Shown piece after piece: positions 24,527-32,353 of a stretch of 64,000 bases of DNA; within the stretch, counting starts at the first letter, position 1; every line of letters begins with the position of its first letter. The DNA lies in NCBI RefSeq assembly GCF_035958815.1, contig NZ_CP108383.1, forward strand, positions 2,356,001 through 2,420,000, read 5' to 3'. A program made the position numbers and the translations under genes. The notes beneath the pieces are model-generated. The model searched no databases and was not told where the DNA came from. It saw only the letters and a list, made by a program, of their open reading frames with translations. The DNA comes from Nocardia sp. NBC_01327 (GTDB lineage Bacteria > Actinomycetota > Actinomycetes > Mycobacteriales > Mycobacteriaceae).

Positions 24527-24859
24527 ATGTCTACCGGTGTCGGCAACGTCTACCGCGCGGAAATTCTGTTCCGCCACGGCATTTCACCGGATCGTCCCGG
24601 TGTGCAGCTCACTTATGAAGAGTGGCAATCGATCTGGTTCGACCTCGTGGACCTGATGAAGGTGGGCGTCCGCCGCGGCGTCATGGTCGTGGTCCGCCCC
24701 GAACACGACCACGGCGCCCCCTCCTATGCTGCCGACCGCCCCCGCACCTACGTCTACCGCCGCGCCGGCGACCCTTGCAGACTGTGTGGCACCACAGTCC
24801 TGCACACGGTCCTCGAGGGCCGAAACTTGTTCTGGTGCCCCGCCTGCCAGCCATCCTGA
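24527..24859 (+). pseudogene. 3' fragment of a nei-like DNA glycosylase gene
   Basis: 110 codons starting MSTGVGNVYRAEILFRHGI, nearly identical in protein to residues 166-270 of the intact Nei (same zinc finger CRLC and CPAC, same C-terminus CQPS). Homology begins sharply at about 24532. It lacks the catalytic Pro-Glu N-terminus and the middle of the protein, so it cannot be an active glycosylase. DNA similarity to nei is high but far from identical, indicating a homologue from another lineage. It marks the right border of the island. Confidence 0.85.
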
Positions 24860-24923
24860 CGGAGCGGGCGGACGCCGACACCGTGACCATCGCGCGGCAG
24901 GGGTGGTTGGACCGACGCCGCTG

Positions 24924-25268
24924 TCATCGTGACCGCATTTCAACCGTCGCGTCGGGCGGAATGATCCACCGCGCGTAGGTATCGTGCGGAGCGACTGTGA
25001 TCACATCAACCATACGCACCAGTTCGCCGGGCACGGTTCCGCCGAAATGTTCCAGGTTCGGTACGACCACCGCTTCGGCATCCATCCGGCGGACGACGTC
25101 GATCAGCCGCTGAACCGGGTCCTCGACGCGGTCGCTGAACACCACGGTCTTGGCGAGGGCGTAGCCGAGTCGTTTCGCGAGGCTGCGGCTTTGCAATTCG
25201 TCCCACGGCTGACGTACGCCGGACACATCGCTGCGCAAATAGCCTATGGCTGTTGGGATTTCGAACAT
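24924..25268 (-). CDS. Small serine-recombinase-N-domain-like protein
   Basis: 114 residues. It begins with AIGYLRSDVSG, then a helical DELQSRSLAKRLGYALAKTVVFSD segment and DAEAVVVPNLEHFGG, a pattern like the catalytic N-domain of serine resolvases (YxRVS...Q...A...G). The DNA-binding domain is absent and the serine context is altered, so recombination is doubtful. A clear paralogue is at 44889. It follows a 57-residue membrane protein by 2 bp (TGA, CC, ATG), so the two are one operon. The role is unknown; a diverged resolvase used as a sensor or regulator is possible. Confidence 0.7.
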   Translation of the reverse strand: MFEIPTAIGYLRSDVSGVRQPWDELQSRSLAKRLGYALAKTVVFSDRVEDPVQRLIDVVRRMDAEAVVVPNLEHFGGTVPGELVRMVDVITVAPHDTYARWIIPPDATVEMRSR

Positions 25269-25270
25269 GG

Positions 25271-25444
25271 TCACCACCGCCTGATCGGCACGTAGGTGCG
25301 TTCGTGTTCCACCGCGAGGCGGGACAGGATGTCAGCGACGCTGGCCCCGGCACGGTGTCGAGCCGGATGGGTTGTGCGACTGGATGATAGGGCGGCCGCA
25401 AGAAGCACCGTGGCAGTCAGTGCGAAGGCGAGAATGAGGTCCAT
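25271..25444 (-). CDS. 57-residue single-pass membrane protein
   Basis: The frame is short but has GGAGGAG 6-7 bp before the ATG. The sequence opens MDLILAFALTATVLLAAAL, a membrane helix or uncleaved signal anchor, followed by a basic tail ending YVPIRRW. It precedes the recombinase-like gene by 2 bp. It is divergent from the HTH-TPR regulator across about 156 bp. No homologue is known to me. Confidence 0.6.
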   Translation of the reverse strand: MDLILAFALTATVLLAAALSSSRTTHPARHRAGASVADILSRLAVEHERTYVPIRRW

Positions 25445-25600
25445 ATCGGGCTCCTCCGGGGTCCGCTCGATGGTCGTGGTGAGCGCCTGATCGGGTGCTG
25501 CAATCAGCGTCTCTCCGCAGTTGCCGCGAATGAAGGTGACGCAGGTGCACGCAGGTATACGCTCGGTTCACGCATCTCCCGCAAATGCGAGGTAATGGGT

Positions 25601-27004
25601 ATGCAAGAGGCATGGACCGGTGCCGACGCGACCGCGCTGCGCATGGCGCTCGGTGTTCCCCAACTCGAGTTCGCCACGCGCACCGGCGTGGCGCTGAGCA
25701 CGGTGAAGAAGTGGGCGCGGCGTGGAACGACTGTCACGCTGCCGCCGTTCTTCGCCGAGTTGATGGATACACACCTCGCTCGTGCGACCCCGCAGCAGCG
25801 TGCTCGATTCCTAGACGCCAAACAGGAATGCATCCAGATCGTCCTTCCCGGCGACACCGATGATCGGACTGATTCCACTGCCGCACAGTGGGAACCGGGC
25901 ATATGGACCGCCGACTGCGGGACGATCGCCGACGACCTCGCCAGAAAGGACCTGATGCTGGATCGCCGCCAGGCTGCCCGCGCCCTCCTCGGGGTGGTTG
26001 TCGGAGCCAATCTGCTCGAACCCATGGAACGCTGGTTGCTCTACGGAGCCGGCCAGGCCCCCGACCCGCCAGCGATCACGACGTATCGGGTCGGGGTGCA
26101 GGAGGTCGAGCAGTTGGAAAACGCCGCGCGTGTATTTCGTGAATGGGACGACCAATACGGTGGGGGTTTGCGCCGCAAAGCCGTCATCGGTCAGCTCAGT
26201 GAGGTCAATGAACTGCTCACACACACTCAACCTTCGGAGATTCGCCGTCGCCTCACGGCCGTGCTGGCGCATCTTTCCGAAACTGTCGCGACGATGTCGT
26301 GGGACTCCGGACAACAAGCCACCGCTCAGCGTTACTACGTGCTCGCGGTCCGGGCAGCATCTGCGGCAGGGGATTCGGCATTCGCCGCCAACGCCCTCGC
26401 TGGCATGGCTCGACAACTGCTGTACCTCGGCCGCACCGCCGACGCCCTGGAGCTCGTCCGCCTAGCGCAGGAACGGGCCGCCACCGCGCCCCCGACAGTC
26501 CAGGCGATGTTGCGCGCTCGCGAAGCGTGGGCCTACGCACACCTCGATCGCCCCTCGGCGTTTCACCGGGCCTGCGATCGAGCGCAGGAATCGATGGCCG
26601 ACGCGACACCCTCGCTCGACCCCTATTGGATCGGATACTTCGACCACTCGGAGATGGCTGGCACCATCGGCGGGCGTCTGCTCGAAATGGCGCAGCGCAC
26701 ACCAGAATTCGCGAGCGAGGCCGTCGAACAGATAGACAGGGCAATCGAGCTGCGGCAACCGAACCGGTTGCGCAGCACGGCACTCGACCAGCTCGGGCTG
26801 GCGGAAGCCCGGCTGATTCAGGGCGAGGTCGAGGAAGCATGTCGTCTCGGGCATGCCGCCCTGTCCACGGTGGAACAAACCGCGTCCGATCGCGTGCGGG
26901 TCAAACTGCGGGAGATGTTCGCGCGTACCGAATACGTGGCGAACGTCCGCGCCGTGACGGAGTTGCGGGACAGAATGCGCGCGCTGGTTGCCGACCCGGT
27001 ATAG
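25601..27004 (+). CDS. HTH-TPR transcriptional regulator
   Basis: 467 residues. The first 70 hold an XRE-like HTH (ALRMALGVPQLEFATRTGVALSTVKKWARRG). The rest is helical, with degenerate tetratricopeptide-type repeats (QATAQRYYVLAVRAASAAGDSAFAANALAGMARQLLYLGRTADALELV), as in large Streptomyces/Nocardia regulators of this architecture. The ATG at 25601 has GCGAGG upstream; an ATG at 25595 is too close to it. It precedes a SLOG protein by 8 bp. It may sense a peptide or small ligand through the TPR part; the target could be the divergent membrane-protein/recombinase-like operon. Confidence 0.82.
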   Translation: MQEAWTGADATALRMALGVPQLEFATRTGVALSTVKKWARRGTTVTLPPFFAELMDTHLARATPQQRARFLDAKQECIQIVLPGDTDDRTDSTAAQWEPGIWTADCGTIADDLARKDLMLDRRQAARALLGVVVGANLLEPMERWLLYGAGQAPDPPAITTYRVGVQEVEQLENAARVFREWDDQYGGGLRRKAVIGQLSEVNELLTHTQPSEIRRRLTAVLAHLSETVATMSWDSGQQATAQRYYVLAVRAASAAGDSAFAANALAGMARQLLYLGRTADALELVRLAQERAATAPPTVQAMLRAREAWAYAHLDRPSAFHRACDRAQESMADATPSLDPYWIGYFDHSEMAGTIGGRLLEMAQRTPEFASEAVEQIDRAIELRQPNRLRSTALDQLGLAEARLIQGEVEEACRLGHAALSTVEQTASDRVRVKLREMFARTEYVANVRAVTELRDRMRALVADPV

Positions 27005-27012
27005 AAGTGGGC

Positions 27013-27495
27013 ATGACTCGCATCGGCGTCACCGGGCACATGAACATCACCGCGGATTCGGTCCCGCTGGTGTACGCGGAGATCGTCCGCCTCCTCTCTG
27101 ATGCAGGAGATCCGGCCGAACTGATCGGTGTCAGCTGCATCGCGCGTGGGTCCGACAGCGTCTTCGCGCAAGCCGTGCTCGATGTCGGTGGTCGGCTGGA
27201 AGTTGTTCTTCCGTCCCGCAATTACCGGGAGCGCAAGGTGAAGCCGGACCATGCCGACCTGTTCGACATGTTGATGTCCCGCGCGGCGAACGTGCATGTG
27301 ATGGACTTCGACGATGCAGGCACAGAGGCCTACGAAGCAGCCAACGAGTCCGTCGTTGGAACATGTGACCGGCTGATCGCGGTGTGGGACAGTCAGCCGA
27401 GCGTGCAGGGCGGAACCGGTACAGTCGTAAAACTTGCCAAGGACAGCAACATTCCCGTCGATATTATCTGGCCGAACGGCGCGGCTCGCAGTTGA
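27013..27495 (+). CDS. SLOG-fold nucleotide-binding-type protein
   Basis: 160 residues. It opens MTRIGVTGHMNI, has a central VSCIARGSDSVFAQAVLDVGGRLEVVLPS and ends AVWDSQPSVQGGTGTVVKLAKDSNIPVDIIWP. The GGTGT motif and flanking strands are characteristic of SLOG domains (DprA/LOG-like Rossmannoids) that bind or sense nucleotides. It is 8 bp behind the HTH-TPR gene, so they are likely co-expressed. SLOG proteins are found in many conflict and signalling systems, but no effector such as a TIR, nuclease or TM domain is fused here. A role as nucleotide-ligand sensor or processing enzyme is inferred. Confidence 0.8.
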   Translation: MTRIGVTGHMNITADSVPLVYAEIVRLLSDAGDPAELIGVSCIARGSDSVFAQAVLDVGGRLEVVLPSRNYRERKVKPDHADLFDMLMSRAANVHVMDFDDAGTEAYEAANESVVGTCDRLIAVWDSQPSVQGGTGTVVKLAKDSNIPVDIIWPNGAARS

Positions 27496-27578
27496 TAGCC
27501 AATCTGTTCGGATCAATCCTGAGTGTGGTTGATATTTCTAGGCGCTACGATCGACATCAAATAACAGCTTGCCTGCGA

Positions 27579-27725
27579 TCAAAGAATGTAGCGCCCGCGC
27601 CGACACTGAGTACACGGCTTCGCCGCGTCTCTGCGGAATGATTCTGCTAACTCTAATGTGGGGACATTATCACCGCTGATGAGAATGAACCGCGGATCGT
27701 CGGCGGGTTCGGCGCGAATAGGCAT
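27579..27725 (-). CDS. 48-residue hypothetical protein with CxxC motif
   Basis: A short frame with GGGAGG 9 bp before the ATG. It reads MPIRAEPADDPRFILISGDN and ends AAKPCTQCRRGRYIL. The amino acid mix and ribosome site look real, and it is convergent with the SLOG gene. An inverted repeat (GGCGCTAC at 27541-27548 and GTAGCGCC at 27588-27595) spans its stop and may terminate both genes. It is not a family that I know. Confidence 0.45.
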   Translation of the reverse strand: MPIRAEPADDPRFILISGDNVPTLELAESFRRDAAKPCTQCRRGRYIL

Positions 27726-27734
27726 GTTGGACAT

Positions 27735-28395
27735 CCTCCCAAACATGCCCGTGTAGCACTACCAAATTGCGGTCCTATTGCGGCTCGTCAAGTCGCGGTC
27801 GAACAGCCGAAGGTCTTGTTCGTGGACTCGGCAGGGATGGAAGGTCGTATCCCTTACTCCTGGGAGTCTTTTTTGCGACAAGGTTCGCTGACGGGGCGGT
27901 ACGCATCGTTGCGTGGTGGTCGTGGTCTCCCGAACGCGACCTCTGCGCCATCCAGCGCACGCTTGTGTAAGGCCGAAATCTCGGCTGGTGTCCGCCATCT
28001 GCCGAGCTGAATTTCGGTCCCGGTTGGAGGGAACTTGTCCGCTGGGGGCGACGCATGTACGGGGGACGTCGGACGCTGGTCGACCGCCAGGGTGATGGGG
28101 CACGTTTGTCGATCATGTTGCAGTCCAATCGGTTCCGCGCAACTCCGGCTTCCGTCGCCGAGGGACTCGATTCGTGGTTCCGGTAGGGATTTAATCTGCG
28201 GGTTTTTATCGATAGACGGTGGCATGGCTGTCTACCTAAGTTGGTCACACGCCCAGGTGATCTCTGGTGGCTTGAGTTCCCGCTGGTGCGAGAGGTTTTG
28301 CGGTACCGGTCGAAGTGCTGCGTGCACGACGATGCGGGGGGATGCTTGTCGGGGATCGCCGGGGTGGAATATCCCCACACGAGAGCAGCTATTTC
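27735..28395. other. 660-bp intergenic stretch without a supported gene
   Basis: Several overlapping frames run through this stretch, none with a ribosome site, family resemblance or consistent codon use. It probably holds the promoter of the secreted repeat protein downstream and otherwise looks like filler DNA. Confidence 0.5.
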
Positions 28396-28914
28396 ATGCG
28401 AAACACCCTTTTGATCACCGGTTTCATCGGTATCGCACTTGCCGTTGGCGCTGGATCCGCTGCGGCGGAGCCGCTTTCGGTGGACGATGCGAGTGCGGCA
28501 CCGGCTGACACCACTACAGTTGCGGCCCTGCCGCCGGGTGAGGCCTGCGCGCAGAGTTTCCTCAGCGGGTGGGCCAGGTCGGCGGTCACCGGCTCGGCCA
28601 CCGGTTCGGCGACCGGCTACCTCGCCGGATCCTCCGCCGGGCCCCAGAGTGGTTCCGCCACTGGACTGGCTACCGGGATTGTCTCCGGGTTGGCCAGCGG
28701 TTCCGGAGGCGGACTCGCCAGCTGCGCCCTCGGCGAGCTGGGCAACGATCTGCCCGACGTCGCTACCGGCTCGACCAGCGGGCCGGGGCGTGGATACCTG
28801 ACCGGCTCCGCAGGTGGCTTCGCTGCGGGCTCGAGCGATGGCCTGCCGAGCGGGCTGGGGCGCAGTGTTCTGGCAGGGCTGCTCGGTGCGGCAACCAGCG
28901 GTTCGAGTCGTTAG
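28396..28914 (+). CDS. Secreted Gly/Ser/Ala-rich repeat protein
   Basis: 172 residues. A signal peptide (MRNTLLITGFIGIALAVGAGSAAAEP, cleavage near residue 25) precedes a mature part with ATGSATGYLAGSSAGPQSGSATG-type repeats and two cysteines (ACAQ and SCALGE). Low-complexity secreted proteins of this kind are common in Nocardia, often as cell-surface proteins. No catalytic domain is seen. The ATG lacks a strong ribosome site. Confidence 0.75.
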   Translation: MRNTLLITGFIGIALAVGAGSAAAEPLSVDDASAAPADTTTVAALPPGEACAQSFLSGWARSAVTGSATGSATGYLAGSSAGPQSGSATGLATGIVSGLASGSGGGLASCALGELGNDLPDVATGSTSGPGRGYLTGSAGGFAAGSSDGLPSGLGRSVLAGLLGAATSGSSR

Positions 28915-29087
28915 TCCTTCGCACCAGAACAGATTTCGGCGCTCCATCGCCGCGCCCGGACCGGCTGCCGGCATGTCCGATAGCACCGTCTGCCGCCTTC
29001 TGAAACTGTCATCGTTCGGTTGTCGGTGGGCGTTGCTAGTGTGCGAATTCCCTGGAGAACAGGGAAGGCATGAAGGATGGAGAAGCA

Positions 29088-29759
29088 ATGCGGTACAAGG
29101 GGATTCGTCATGCGGGGACGGGGATCGTTGGTTTGGCCGGAGTGGTGTCCGCGGTAGTGGTGGGCAGTCCCGCTGGGTCAGCGGATATCACCGGCAGCGG
29201 TATCACCGTGCAGGGCGATGCGCACCAGACCGGTACGAGCTACAGCGTTTGTGTGCTCACTCCGGACTCGGCCAATGCGTGGGGGCAGATAACCACGAGG
29301 GTCAATTACTACGACGGAGATCAGGACCTCGGATTCAATACCGCCAATCCCGGCGCCGCCAACATATGCGATAACTGGACCCCTGCGGCAGAGGGTACGC
29401 ACAACCTGCACGCGGTTCTGTCCTGGACCACTGTCGATATGTACGGCATGCCCACCGAGCACACCAGTTCCACCGACACGGTTGCGGTGCTCGTATCCGC
29501 GCCGGTTACCACTCCGCCGGCGACGACCACACCGCCGGTGACGACGACTCCGCCGGTCACGACCACACCGCCGGTGACCACTACTCCGCCGGTGACGACC
29601 ACGACGACACCGGTGCCCGAATGGCAACTGAACGCGCACTACAACGTTGGTGACTTCGTCACCTACGAGGGCGTGAAGTACCGCTGCATCCAGGCGCACA
29701 CCGCATACGCACCCAACTGGACTCCGCCGCTCACGCCCGCGCTCTGGCAGCAACTCTGA
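29088..29759 (+). CDS. Secreted protein with TTTPPV linker and C-terminal CBM5/12-like domain
   Basis: 223 residues. A signal peptide (RYKGIRHAGTGIVGLAGVVSAVVVGSPAGSA) leads to a beta-rich domain (about 35-130), a tandem PPVTTT linker (about six units, DNA 29510-29605), and a C-terminal 45-residue segment WQLNAHYNVGDFVTYEG...HTAYAPNWTPPLTPALWQ that matches the chitin-binding CBM5/12 fold. It thus probably binds chitin or a related polysaccharide at the cell surface or outside. GGAG lies 5 bp before the ATG at 29088; the in-frame ATG at 29070 adds six residues and is also possible. No catalytic glycosidase domain is present. Confidence 0.82.
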   Translation: MRYKGIRHAGTGIVGLAGVVSAVVVGSPAGSADITGSGITVQGDAHQTGTSYSVCVLTPDSANAWGQITTRVNYYDGDQDLGFNTANPGAANICDNWTPAAEGTHNLHAVLSWTTVDMYGMPTEHTSSTDTVAVLVSAPVTTPPATTTPPVTTTPPVTTTPPVTTTPPVTTTTTPVPEWQLNAHYNVGDFVTYEGVKYRCIQAHTAYAPNWTPPLTPALWQQL

Positions 29760-29765
29760 ATTGCC

Positions 29766-29811
29766 GGCCGCCCACTCGGTTCACGATTCGACTCGTAACC
29801 GGTGGGCGGCC
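29766..29811. terminator. Terminator hairpin between convergent genes
   Basis: Perfect 10-bp arms GGCCGCCCAC and GTGGGCGGCC (extended inside by CGGTT/AACCG) sit between the chitin-binding-type protein and the MFS pump genes. It fits a bidirectional terminator. Confidence 0.78.
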
Positions 29812-29852
29812 TGCCCGGTATGGTGCTCTGCACCGTCGCTCTCAACTATTGA

Positions 29853-31355
29853 TCAGAGGCTCGTTGAGGCTGTGGCGAATTCACCGGCGCTCGCCAGGGC
29901 GCTGTCCTCCTCGATCTCGTGCTGGGTCAGGCGGCGGCCGGTGTGGCCCAGGCCGAATACCGCCAGCAGTGCGGCAAGCGCGAAGAAGACTGCGCCGGTG
30001 AGGAAGGCGATGCGGTAGGCGCCTTCGGCGGGCAGGGCCACGACCGCGCCGTTGGCGAGGGAGTGGCGCAGGGTGTCGCTGGTGAGGATGGTGACGACCA
30101 GTGCGCTGCCGATGGCGCCGCCCACCGTACGCATGATCGAGTTGATCGAGTTGGCGATTCCGGTCTCGTGCGGCGCCACATTCGCGACGAGCAGTGCGGG
30201 CATGGCGGAGTAGGCGATGGCGATCGCGGAGTTCGCGATGACCAGTGCGACAACAACTTCCACGCTTGTGGTGTGGAGCAGGGCCAGGGCGGTCAGGGCG
30301 CACAGGCCCAGGACGCTGGCCAGCAGCAGGACGTAGCGGGGGCCGATGCGCCCGACCAGGCGGCCGGCGATCGGGCCCATCAGCACCGAGGCGATGGCGC
30401 CGGGCAGCATGAAGGCCACACTGGTGCGGAGCACCGAGGCGTCGAACCCGAATCCGGTCAGTGCGCGCGGCGTCGCCACGAAGTAGGTCGCTCCCAGGAA
30501 CACGCTGAACATCGCGAAACCGACGCAGAAGCTGGCCAGGTTGGTCACCGCGACCGGACGATGCGCCAGCAGGGCGGTCGCCACCAGCGGCTCGCGCAGC
30601 TTGGACTGCAACAGCAGGAATCCGGCCAGTACGACAATCGCGGCCACGAACAGCCCGATCACTTTCGCGCTGCCCCAGCCCCATTCGTGGCCCTGGGAGA
30701 TCGGCAGCAGCAGGCAGACCAGGCCGAGGCCCAGTACCGCGGCGCCCACGTAATCGACGCGGCCGCCCTGGCCCGCGCGGCGCGGCAGGGTCAGGAACGC
30801 CAGCACCAGCACGACCGCGGTGAGGATGACGCACAGCCAGAAGATGCGACGGTAGTCCGCGCCGCCCTGTGTCAGCAGACCCGTCGCCACCAGGGCGACA
30901 CCGCTGCCCACGCCCAGGGTCGAGGCGGTGACGGCCAATGCTCCGGTCAGGCGCTCGGCCGGAAGCTCATGCCGCAGCACGCTGATGGCGAGCGGGAACA
31001 GGCCGAAACTGGCGCCCTGCAAAGCCCTTCCGACGATGAGCAGATCGATGCTGTGTGCCGACGCGGCCAGCACGCTGCCGGCCAGTGTCACCACCAGAGT
31101 CGCCAGCACGACCGGCTTGTGGCCGTAGACATCGCCGAGGCGTCCGAGCAGCGGCGTGAACGCCGAGGCGGCCAGCATCGTCGCGGTGGTCACCCATCCG
31201 ACGGTCGTGGCCGAGACGCCCAGCTGCAGACCGATCTGCGGCAGTGCGGGGACGGGCAGCGTCTGGACCAGGGCCAGCAGAAATACGGTGCTGGCCATGG
31301 TCAGCACGATCGCGGTCGGCGAGGAGGTGCGCCGAAGCTCGAGCGGGGAGGTCAT
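29853..31355 (-). CDS. MFS drug exporter (DHA2-like)
   Basis: 500 residues with 12-14 predicted membrane helices. The loop GRLGDVYGHKPVVLATLVVTLAG is the MFS motif A between helices 2 and 3, and GRALQGASFGLFPLAISVLRHEL is motif B/C. It is a proton-driven exporter of drugs or dyes. Upstream and divergent is a TetR gene whose start is 90 bp away; a palindrome in that gap is the likely shared operator. The ATG is close to the palindrome. Confidence 0.92.
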   Translation of the reverse strand: MTSPLELRRTSSPTAIVLTMASTVFLLALVQTLPVPALPQIGLQLGVSATTVGWVTTATMLAASAFTPLLGRLGDVYGHKPVVLATLVVTLAGSVLAASAHSIDLLIVGRALQGASFGLFPLAISVLRHELPAERLTGALAVTASTLGVGSGVALVATGLLTQGGADYRRIFWLCVILTAVVLVLAFLTLPRRAGQGGRVDYVGAAVLGLGLVCLLLPISQGHEWGWGSAKVIGLFVAAIVVLAGFLLLQSKLREPLVATALLAHRPVAVTNLASFCVGFAMFSVFLGATYFVATPRALTGFGFDASVLRTSVAFMLPGAIASVLMGPIAGRLVGRIGPRYVLLLASVLGLCALTALALLHTTSVEVVVALVIANSAIAIAYSAMPALLVANVAPHETGIANSINSIMRTVGGAIGSALVVTILTSDTLRHSLANGAVVALPAEGAYRIAFLTGAVFFALAALLAVFGLGHTGRRLTQHEIEEDSALASAGEFATASTSL

Positions 31356-31397
31356 TCGGAGGACCCTACGCCGGAATCGACACAGTGTCGATTATGA

Positions 31398-31412
31398 TAG
31401 ACGCCACGTCTA
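31398..31412. promoter_or_regulatory. Candidate TetR operator
   Basis: A 15-bp palindrome, TAGACG-CCA-CGTCTA, lies in the 90-bp gap between the MFS gene and the TetR regulator, 43 bp from one start and 34 bp from the other. The placement and symmetry suit repression of both genes. Confidence 0.6.
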
Positions 31413-31445
31413 CTAAGGGAATGGAAATCGCTCTATGGTGAGGTC

Positions 31446-32102
31446 ATGGCGCAGCAGGGCGGACCCAAGGTGAACCAGACCCGAGGCACGGCCGAGGGCA
31501 TCCGGCGGCGCGGCACCCTCTCGAAGGGCGATCAGCGCGAAGCCCAGATCCTGGACGCGACCCGCCGCCTGCTGACGAAGAAGCCGATGGCCAAACTGAC
31601 CGTCGACGACATCACGCACGCCACCGACATCTCGCGCACCAGCTTCTACTTCTACTTCCCGTCCAAGCAGGCGGTCCTCGCGCGCCTGATGGAAGACGTG
31701 AGCGACAGCTACGCCCAAACCCACGTCTGGCTGCCCTCCACCGGCCCGCAGCGCGAACTCCTGCACGCCCAGCTCATCGGGGCGGCCGAGGTCTGGCACG
31801 ACAACAGCGCGATCCTGGTCTGCTCACTGGAGGGTTACGACAGCAGCTATCCGCCGCTGACGGAATTCATCGCCGCCATCCAAGCCCGATTCACCAGCGC
31901 ACTGGCCGCCAAAATCGACCGCGACCGCGCAGCCGGGCTGGCGCCCGAGGGCATCGACTCGGCAACCCTCGCAACCCTCGTCGCCCTGATGCGCGACGGC
32001 CGCCTCTCCCAACTGTCCGCTGCGCCCCGGAACGACGTGACTCAGGGCATCGACGACCTCGCCGAGGCAATCCTGCGCCTGATCTACGGCCGCCTGGATT
32101 GA
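31446..32102 (+). CDS. TetR-family repressor
   Basis: 218 residues. The N-terminal HTH reads AQILDATRRLLTKKPMAKLTVDDITHATDISRTSFYFYFPSKQAVLARL, the TetR signature. The C-terminal ligand-binding domain is helical and diverse. It is divergent from the MFS exporter, a standard repressor-pump pair: a drug bound by the repressor releases the pump gene. The preceding 36 residues are basic and glycine-rich, longer than usual. Confidence 0.9.
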   Translation: MAQQGGPKVNQTRGTAEGIRRRGTLSKGDQREAQILDATRRLLTKKPMAKLTVDDITHATDISRTSFYFYFPSKQAVLARLMEDVSDSYAQTHVWLPSTGPQRELLHAQLIGAAEVWHDNSAILVCSLEGYDSSYPPLTEFIAAIQARFTSALAAKIDRDRAAGLAPEGIDSATLATLVALMRDGRLSQLSAAPRNDVTQGIDDLAEAILRLIYGRLD

Positions 32103-32148
32103 CGGAACTGCGGGGCGGGCCGAGGAGGATCGGAAGAATCCGGCCTGC

Positions 32149-32207
32149 GCGGTCAAAGATCGCACCAGGGCAACAATTTTTGCCGCAATGACAAGATCTT
32201 TGACCGC
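32149..32207. repeat. Inverted repeat with 33-nt loop
   Basis: Perfect 13-bp arms, GCGGTCAAAGATC (32149-32161) and GATCTTTGACCGC (32195-32207), enclose a 33-nt loop holding ATTTTTGCC. It lies 47 bp after the tetR stop. It might be a terminator with an unusual loop, an operator pair or a remnant of a mobile sequence. Confidence 0.55.
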
Positions 32208-32353
32208 TCAGACCGCCTGAGCACCCGAAATCCCCTAGCGGGCAAGTGAAACGATCCCGCCCCATGCTCGACCACCAGATCCCCGCCGGTGAAGGCGTCG
32301 GCTTTCTCCGAATCCTGGTGGCGCCGATGAAAACGATGCCCGAGGGGTGGGGT

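Noticed and set aside
27775..29088. Minus-strand open frame of 437 codons over the secreted-protein genes
   Set aside because: It lies antisense to a gene with a clear signal peptide and has no consistent motif or ribosome site.
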